Source: CAUYXJ01 sp963577065
GTDB taxonomy: Bacteria > Chloroflexota > Dehalococcoidia > Tepidiformales > Tepidiformaceae
Reading direction: 5' to 3'
Length of the DNA: 27,375 nt
NCBI GenBank assembly: GCA_963577065.1
Contig: CAUYXJ010000039.1
Coordinates: forward strand, 1-27,375
A program made the translations under genes and the position numbers. Positions 22,089-27,375 of this stretch are shown here, piece by piece. Each line of letters starts with the position of its first letter. Position 1 is the first letter of the stretch. The notes below the pieces were generated by a model. That model searched no databases and was not told the DNA's origin. It saw only the letters and a list, made by a program, of their open reading frames with translations.

Positions 22089-22904
22089 ATGCGCCGCGTG
22101 CTGCTCCGGCGAGGTTCGCGGCTCGTGGCCGTGGCAACGGCGGCCTCGTTGCTGGCCCTCGCAGCCCTGGGAAGCGCCTCCGCCGCAATCCAGCCCGGCG
22201 GCATCACCGACGAAGCCCGCAAGATGCACGACCTCTTCATCATCGTGCTCATCTTCGCCCTCGTCGTCTTCGCCCTCGTGGGCGGGGCCCTCGTCTACGC
22301 GCTCATTCGCTACCGCCGCCGTGACGACGAGCTACCGCCGCAGTTCCATGGCGGCACCAGGATTGAAGTCTTGATGGTCGGCATACCGGCCATCATCACG
22401 ATCGCACTCTTTGTGATTTCGATGATCACGCTTGTCGACATCGACGACGACGCCGACCCCGACGACCTCACGATCGAGGTGACCGGCTTCCAGTTTTCCT
22501 GGCAATTCGCCTACAACTTGAACGACCTGGGCCTAAACAGCGACCCGAACGCCGAGGGCACGCTCGCCATCATTGGAACCCCCAGCGCAGAGCCTGTGCT
22601 GGTGATGCCCGTGGACGAGGCGGTGGAGTTCGTCCTCGTCTCCAACGACGTGATCCACTCCTTCTACGTTCGGGATTTTCTCTACAAGCTCGACCTCATC
22701 CCCGGCCGTCAGAACGACTTCACCGTGACCGCCCGCGAGACGGGCGATTACCGGGCGCAGTGCGCTGAGCTGTGCGGGCTCAACCATTCCCTCATGCGCT
22801 TCACGCTGAGGGTGGTGGAGCGCGCCGAATTCGACGCCTGGATCGCGGAGCAGGCAGCGAAGCAGCGCGGGGACGACGCCCCCTTGTCCGTCCAGGCGCC
22901 TTAG
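22089..22904 (+). CDS. ctaC: cytochrome c oxidase subunit II
   Basis: The 271-residue protein has a signal sequence (about 1-33), two transmembrane helices (about 48-72 and 93-115) and an external cupredoxin domain with the CuA site. Ligands are His190 (NDVIHSFYVRDF), Cys225, Glu227, Cys229, His233 and Met236 (CAELCGLNHSLM). It accepts electrons from cytochrome c or another donor and passes them to heme a. There is no CxxCH heme-binding extension, so it is not a caa3-type fusion. The ATG at 22089 has GGGAGGGG upstream. It is the first gene of the oxidase operon. Confidence 0.96.
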   Translation: MRRVLLRRGSRLVAVATAASLLALAALGSASAAIQPGGITDEARKMHDLFIIVLIFALVVFALVGGALVYALIRYRRRDDELPPQFHGGTRIEVLMVGIPAIITIALFVISMITLVDIDDDADPDDLTIEVTGFQFSWQFAYNLNDLGLNSDPNAEGTLAIIGTPSAEPVLVMPVDEAVEFVLVSNDVIHSFYVRDFLYKLDLIPGRQNDFTVTARETGDYRAQCAELCGLNHSLMRFTLRVVERAEFDAWIAEQAAKQRGDDAPLSVQAP

Positions 22905-22923
22905 GACGGGCTGAGGAGGCTCG

Positions 22924-24537
22924 ATGGCATCGGTCGCAATCCCCCAGCTTTCGGGCTACCGCCGCCCCGCCGTGCTCGACTGGATCATGACGGTCGACCA
23001 CAAGAAGCTGGGCATTCTCTACCTCTACTTCACCCTCTTCTTCTTCGCCGTGGGCGGGATCCTCGCGCTCCTCGTGCGGACGCAGCTGTCCGTCGCCGAC
23101 AGCACCTTCGTTGGCAACGACGCCTACAACCAGATCTTCACGATGCACGCATCGGCGATGCTCTTCCTCTTCATCATTCCGGTGTGGGCCGGCTTCGGGA
23201 ACTATTTCGTTCCGCTCCAAATCGGCGCCGCCGATATGGCCTTCCCGCGCATCAACGCGCTTTCCTTCTGGCTCCTGCCACCCGCCGGTATCCTCATGTT
23301 CTCGGGCTTCCTCGTGGACGGGGGTTCCGCGAACGCTGGCTGGACTGCCTACAGCCCCCTCGCCCAGCAGGCGGGCGTGGGCATGGACATGTGGATCGTC
23401 GCCGTGTTCATGCTGGGCGCATCGTCGACGATCGGCGCCGCGAACTTCCTCGTGACGATGTTCCGCATGCGCGCGCCGGGCATGACGATGTTCCGCATGC
23501 CCATCTTCTGCTGGACGATGCTCGTGACGGCGCTGCTCCAGCTCCTCGCAACGCCGGTCCTCGCCGCCGCCCTGGCCATGCTCTTCATCGATCGGAACTA
23601 CGGCGGCTCGTTCTTCGACCCGAACGGGGGCGGAAACGTGGTGCTCTGGCAGAACGTCTTCTGGTTCTACTCGCACCCGGCCGTCTACATCATGATCCTG
23701 CCGGGCATGGGCATCGTCTCCGAGATCCTGCCGGTCTTCTCGCGCAAGCCGCTGTTCGGCTACAAGGCGTTCGTTTTCGCAACCATCGCCATCGGTGCCC
23801 TCGGGTTCAGCGTGTGGGCGCATCACATGTTCACGACCGGATCGGTGCTGCTCCCGTTCTTCGGCTTCATGACCTTCATGATCGGCATACCCACGGGCGT
23901 CAAGATCTTCAACTGGCTGGGCACGCTCTGGGGCGGATCGATCTCCTTCACGACGCCGATGCTCTTCGCCCTGGGCTTCGTCAGCATGTTCCTGATCGGC
24001 GGCATCAACGGCACCTTTAGCGCGGCCGTGCCCGTCGATTTCGCGCTCCACGACACCTACTTCGTCGTCGCGCACATCCACTACGTGCTCTTCGGCGGCT
24101 CGGTCTTTGCGGTCTTCGCCGGCCTCTACTACTGGTTCCCGAAGATCTGGGGACGGATGCTCGATGAACGCCTCGGGCGGCTGCACTTTACGTTCATGTT
24201 CATCGGCTTCAACCTCGCCTTCTTCCCGATGCACATGCTCGGCCTCGACGGAATGCCCAGACGCATCGCGGTCTACTCGGAGGACGCCGGCTGGGAGACG
24301 CTGAACATGATCTCCACGCTCGGCGCGTTCACGATCGCCGTGAGCATGATCCCCTTCCTCATCGCCGTCGTATGGGCCTTCATGCGGCCACAGGACCAGC
24401 CCGATAACCCCTGGGAGGGCAACACGCTCGAGTGGGCGACGAGCTCGCCTCCGCCCGAACACAACTTCGACAGCCTGCCGCCGGTTCGCTCCGAGCGCCC
24501 CCTCTTCGACGCTCGCCAGAACGGGGACGGTCACTAA
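22924..24537 (+). CDS. ctaD: cytochrome c oxidase subunit I (A2-type)
   Basis: The 537-residue, twelve-helix protein has all heme and copper ligands: His75 and His386 for the low-spin heme, His384 for the high-spin heme, and His251, His300 and His301 for CuB. Tyr255 sits in the cross-link position. Helix VI reads FYSHPAVY, so the D-channel Glu of type A1 enzymes (HPEVY) is replaced. The Tyr-Ser pair marks the A2 subfamily known from Thermus and Rhodothermus. Lys327 of the K channel is present. It reduces O2 to water with proton pumping. The ATG at 22924 follows a GAGGAGG ribosome binding site. Confidence 0.97.
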   Translation: MASVAIPQLSGYRRPAVLDWIMTVDHKKLGILYLYFTLFFFAVGGILALLVRTQLSVADSTFVGNDAYNQIFTMHASAMLFLFIIPVWAGFGNYFVPLQIGAADMAFPRINALSFWLLPPAGILMFSGFLVDGGSANAGWTAYSPLAQQAGVGMDMWIVAVFMLGASSTIGAANFLVTMFRMRAPGMTMFRMPIFCWTMLVTALLQLLATPVLAAALAMLFIDRNYGGSFFDPNGGGNVVLWQNVFWFYSHPAVYIMILPGMGIVSEILPVFSRKPLFGYKAFVFATIAIGALGFSVWAHHMFTTGSVLLPFFGFMTFMIGIPTGVKIFNWLGTLWGGSISFTTPMLFALGFVSMFLIGGINGTFSAAVPVDFALHDTYFVVAHIHYVLFGGSVFAVFAGLYYWFPKIWGRMLDERLGRLHFTFMFIGFNLAFFPMHMLGLDGMPRRIAVYSEDAGWETLNMISTLGAFTIAVSMIPFLIAVVWAFMRPQDQPDNPWEGNTLEWATSSPPPEHNFDSLPPVRSERPLFDARQNGDGH

Positions 24538-24539
24538 AG

Positions 24540-25145
24540 ATGGCCGCACACGGCGCCGCCGAACGCCAGGGGCTGAGCAATCCGATGCTCGGCTTCATCC
24601 TTTTCCTTTCGTCCGAGGTCATGTTCTTCGGCGGGCTTTTCGCGGCGTATTTCATCGCCCGCGCGGACGCGGTCTCTTGGCCCCCCGAAGAGCTGCTCAC
24701 GCCCCAGCAGATCGCCGACGGGGTCAAGCTCGAGCTCGAGATCCTGCTTCCGGCGATCGCGACGGGCATCCTCGTCCTCAGCTCACTGACCATGCAGTGG
24801 GCCGTTTGGCAGATCCAGAAGGGGAACCAGGCGGGGCTCCTCTGGGGCCTGTTCATCTCCCTCGCCCTGGGCCTGATCTTCCTCACGGCCCAGATGTACG
24901 ACTACTCGCAGCTCCACTTCCGCGCTGACGACACCATCTTCGGCACGACCTTCTACACGCTCACCGGCTTTCACGGTGCGCACGTCGCCGGCGGTGCGCT
25001 CTTCATGTTCGTCGTGCTCGTCCGCTCGCTGGGAGGGCAGTTCACGGCCAAGAACCATGAGGCCGTCGAAGCCTGCTCGATGTACTGGCACTTCGTCGAC
25101 GTGGTCTGGATCGCGCTCTTCACGATCCTCTACATCATCCAGTAG
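24540..25145 (+). CDS. ctaE: cytochrome c oxidase subunit III
   Basis: The 201-residue protein has five predicted transmembrane helices and the subunit III motifs FLSSEVMFFGGLFAAYF near the start, GFHGAHVAGG, and YWHFVDVVWIALFTILYI at the end. This is the short five-helix form lacking the first two helices of the mitochondrial type. It stabilises subunit I and proton uptake. The ATG at 24540 is two bases after the ctaD stop, so coupling is likely; the frame extends upstream into ctaD but lacks subunit III features there. Confidence 0.94.
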   Translation: MAAHGAAERQGLSNPMLGFILFLSSEVMFFGGLFAAYFIARADAVSWPPEELLTPQQIADGVKLELEILLPAIATGILVLSSLTMQWAVWQIQKGNQAGLLWGLFISLALGLIFLTAQMYDYSQLHFRADDTIFGTTFYTLTGFHGAHVAGGALFMFVVLVRSLGGQFTAKNHEAVEACSMYWHFVDVVWIALFTILYIIQ

Positions 25146-25166
25146 CCCAGAAAGAGGACGGACGCA

Positions 25167-26339
25167 TTGGCGCAAGACACCGGTGAACATGACGCCCACG
25201 TGGGGCCGGGTGTCCACCTCCCCGACCCCACCATGTGGCCGTTCGTCGCAGGCCTCGCCGCCATGCTTCTCAGCGTCGCGCTGGTCTGGTGGGCGCGGGT
25301 CGACGACCAGCGCGATGTCAGCGGCCCGCTCCTCGGCGCCGCTGCCGCCGTCACCCTGTTTACCGTCGCGGGCTGGGGCTACGAAGACGGCCGCATGCGC
25401 CAGAAGGCGCGCGCGCAGGACGAACGCGAGGGCCAGGCCGCAAAGCGCACGCAGCTCATCACGTTCGCCGTTGCCGAAGGCGAGATCGGGGCTGCCACCG
25501 CCATGGGCGGCATCGTCGACGCGATCCAGGAGGCGCATGCCGAGCTGCGCGCCGCACCCGGCTTCGAGGATCTGCGCATCAACGTCTCCCCAGCCGATGT
25601 CGGACCCTCGCAGGTCATCGTCGAGACGACGTGGTCGACCTCGGAGGAGCTGGCCGCGTTCGAGGAGACGGAACGCACGATCATCGACCTCATCAACCGG
25701 CACCCCGAAGAGATCGTCCCCGGTTCCGTGCAGACCTTCGATATGCAGGTCGTGCGCGACACGAAGGACACCTCCGTCCGATTCGGGCTCGGCGCGGCGA
25801 CCGCGCTGCTCGGCTCACTGATCGTCGGAGGCTTCGCCATCGGCGCGGGCCTCACGCTCTTCGAGGGCGAGGGCGGGGAGGGCGGCGTCACTGGACCCAT
25901 GATCGATGGGCCCGGTGACTTCGAGGGCACGGTCACCGCGAAGAGCACGGCCTTCGACTTCAAGGAGATCACGCTCCCGCCCGCCGCCGATCTCACGATC
26001 GTGATCGATAACCAGGACGACCTTGTTGCCCACAATATCGCCTTCTTCCAGGGTGAGGAGCCCGGCGCCGGACCGTATCTGCAGGGCTGCAGCGCGGGCT
26101 GCGAGGAAGCTCCCGACGTGCGCACTGCGCTGCGGCTGGGCATCGTGACGCAGGAGTTCAGCTTCACCACGCCCGCGCCGGGACGCTACGGATTCCTCTG
26201 CGAGGTCCACCCCGACACGATGCGGGGCGTCCTCATCGTCGCCGAGGGCGCGCTCCTGCCAGGCGAAGAGCCGCCACCGCCGGAGCCCGCCGAAGGCGAG
26301 GGCGAGCCTGCCGAAGGCGAAGGCGCCGCCGAGGCCTAG
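25167..26339 (+). CDS. multidomain oxidase-associated membrane protein with C-terminal cupredoxin
   Basis: The 390-residue protein has four parts. (1) A start of HVGPGVHLPDPTMWPFVAGL with two transmembrane helices (about 24-42, 53-70), resembling small subunit IV-type oxidase proteins. (2) A soluble alpha/beta region (about 96-197) with a VVETTW-type strand and helices, possibly a ferredoxin-like fold. (3) A third transmembrane helix (about 206-232). (4) A cupredoxin domain (about 250-358) with type-1 copper ligands His289, Cys345, His348 and Met352, plus a likely Cys308-Cys312 disulfide. A low-complexity Pro/Glu/Gly/Ala tail follows. I infer that it docks on the oxidase and may donate electrons to CuA or carry copper. 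TTG at 25167 is supported by AGAGGA eight bases upstream. Confidence 0.8.
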   Translation: MAQDTGEHDAHVGPGVHLPDPTMWPFVAGLAAMLLSVALVWWARVDDQRDVSGPLLGAAAAVTLFTVAGWGYEDGRMRQKARAQDEREGQAAKRTQLITFAVAEGEIGAATAMGGIVDAIQEAHAELRAAPGFEDLRINVSPADVGPSQVIVETTWSTSEELAAFEETERTIIDLINRHPEEIVPGSVQTFDMQVVRDTKDTSVRFGLGAATALLGSLIVGGFAIGAGLTLFEGEGGEGGVTGPMIDGPGDFEGTVTAKSTAFDFKEITLPPAADLTIVIDNQDDLVAHNIAFFQGEEPGAGPYLQGCSAGCEEAPDVRTALRLGIVTQEFSFTTPAPGRYGFLCEVHPDTMRGVLIVAEGALLPGEEPPPPEPAEGEGEPAEGEGAAEA

Positions 26340-26529
26340 CGGCCACAACCCCGTTCCCCGGCCCTAGCGACCGTCGCCCTCCGCCTGCGCATCGACGAGC
26401 TGCTTGAATGCCCGTACCTGCATCGCGCGCCGGCGCGTCGTGATTCCCAGCTACTCTCAGAGCCTTGTGATCGTCTCCAATTCGGTCTGTCATTCTCCAA
26501 GATCGTTAAAGAGTCCGAAAAGTCCTCAT

Positions 26530-27309
26530 ATGGTGGCAATCATGACTGGTACGGCATCATCCCCGGAGTTCAACCCGCGCGAAGGACGACAGCCAGCGGG
26601 AGGCCCGCTCGACTACCGCGATCCCGAGTGGGCGGCCGACGAGCTCGGCATCGATAAGCAGACCGTCTACAAGTATCTACAGGACGGCACCCTGCCTGGA
26701 TTGCAGCTGGGACGGAAGTGGCTCCTCGTCGGAGCGAGCGCTTGCGCGCTACCTCGACGAGGAGCAGCGGCGCCAGACGGCGGCTCGCCGCGCGGGCATG
26801 CATGAGGCGCCCGGCAGCCGCCTGTTGCAGCTCTTAGCGAAGCAGAACGCACAGGACGACGCGCGCTACATCATCGGCTTGGCCCAGGGAGAGGCGCAGC
26901 GCTTGAACCACAACTATCTCGACCAGGAACACCTGCTCTTGGCCTTCGCTGAAGCTTCTGAGAGCACAGCTGCGAAGACGCTCGCCAGCCTCGGGATCGA
27001 CTCCGCAAGGCTGAAAGGCGGAGTAGAGGCCGTGATTGGCGCCGGGGCGCCCCCCCCGAGGAGGGCGGCGCCCCACCCCCTGAGCCGGGTCCTACGCCAC
27101 GCGCCGTCAAATCGCTCGAGTACGCGGCCGCCGAGGCCGAAGGGCTCGACTGGACGAGAATTACCAGCGGCCACGTCCTCATCGGCATCATGCGCGAAGG
27201 CACGGGCGTGGGCGTCGGCGTCCTCCGCGCCCTTGACCTCGACTTCGACGAAGCCGAGCGGACGGTCGCTCGCGTCGCGGCGGAGCGCGAGGCCGGTTCC
27301 GGCTCCTAG
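26530..27309 (+). pseudogene. HTH domain fused to two Clp N-terminal repeats, two frameshifts
   Basis: Frame one encodes an excisionase-type HTH (PEWAADELGIDKQTVYKYLQDGTLPGLQLGRKWLL, about 26626-26727). One extra base near 26728 moves the reading to another frame, which continues SERALARYLDEEQRRQT and a first Clp-N repeat (RLLQLLAKQNAQDDAR to about 27050). At a run of eight C (27050-27057) the original frame resumes with a second Clp-N repeat (KSLEYAAAEAEGLDW...GHVLIGIMREG) and stops at 27307-27309. The two indels compensate. Clp-N modules bind protein substrates or adaptors in ClpA/ClpC; here no ATPase follows, so a regulator is likely. It is either a real pseudogene or has two sequence errors. 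The start (ATG 26530 or 26542) lacks a good ribosome binding site. Confidence 0.72.
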
Positions 27310-27325
27310 CCCCGCGGGCTCGGCG

Positions 27326-27375
27326 CTACTCGAGCACGCCCTCCACGAGCAGCTCCGTGTACTCGTCATCCGTCA
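27326..27375 (-). CDS. C-terminal end of a convergent gene, truncated by window edge
   Basis: The minus strand encodes ...TDDEYTELLVEGVLE and a TAG at 27328-27326. The frame is open to the window end and begins outside it. Fifteen codons are too few for identification. It converges with the HTH/Clp-N gene, whose stop is 16 bases away. Confidence 0.5.
   Translation of the reverse strand, partial: TDDEYTELLVEGVLE

Noticed and set aside
21289..22188. 299-codon minus-strand open frame
   Set aside because: It crosses the whole RNase P RNA gene and the cta promoter; no recognisable protein.
22801..24549. 582-codon minus-strand open frame
   Set aside because: It is antisense to ctaD, highly charged (Glu/Arg/His) as expected from the reverse of membrane-protein codons.
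1..27375. CRISPR arrays, complete insertion sequences, toxin-antitoxin pairs or known defence operons
   Set aside because: I found no spaced direct repeats, no transposase, no paired small toxin/antitoxin genes and no recognised defence genes; the recombinase-like gene is not in a mobile context.

Overview
This is a GC-rich (roughly two-thirds G+C), gene-dense bacterial chromosome segment. Most of it is vertically inherited housekeeping DNA, with a mobile-element remnant at the left end. A fused carboxyltransferase (AccD-AccA order), RNase J, a tatB/tatC pair, an A2-type heme-copper oxidase and an HTH/Clp-N protein fit a high-GC Chloroflexota (Dehalococcoidia-like) or a deep Actinomycetota lineage. 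I lean to Chloroflexota, but nothing in the window decides it.

Layout. (1) 1-864: debris of an integrated element (a phage small-terminase-like gene cut by the window edge, and the C-terminal third of a tyrosine integrase) directly beside the 3' end of tRNA-Ala(GGC), a classic attachment site. (2) 1216-6528, plus strand: an unknown protein, a lysozyme-like lipoprotein, an atypical aminoglycoside-phosphotransferase-fold protein, a voltage-gated-type K+ channel and a membrane-anchored gluzincin peptidase. (3) 18046-6532, minus strand: twelve tightly packed genes, DUF177(yceD)-rpmF-fabD-fabG-nusB-acpP-tatB-tatC-udg(family 4)-rnj-ftsK-accDA. It combines fatty-acid synthesis, Tat export, RNA decay, DNA repair and chromosome segregation. 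(4) 18222-20768, plus strand: a coiled-coil zinc-ribbon protein, a large serine recombinase lacking its catalytic residues, and RNase HI, translationally coupled. (5) 20794-21279, minus strand: a GNAT acetyltransferase; then heptamer repeats and the RNase P RNA gene (21397-21769). (6) 21961-26339, plus strand: a clear sigma70-type promoter, then ctaC-ctaD-ctaE and a fourth gene joining membrane segments, an alpha/beta domain and a type-1 copper (cupredoxin) domain, probably the oxidase's accessory or electron-entry protein. (7) 26530-end: a frameshifted HTH/double Clp-N gene and the tail of a convergent gene.

The most striking observation is in tatC. The first extracytoplasmic loop carries an insertion of about 85 residues that aligns without gaps over 50 residues with the AcpP encoded two genes upstream in the same operon. 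It shares a loop extension that E. coli AcpP lacks, but has Ala where the phosphopantetheine serine should be. It looks like an acyl-carrier-protein domain recruited into the Tat translocase. Second is the intact, operon-embedded serine recombinase in which the catalytic Ser and the three best-known catalytic Arg positions are all replaced, suggesting domestication as a DNA-binding protein. Third is the cupredoxin-bearing oxidase subunit.
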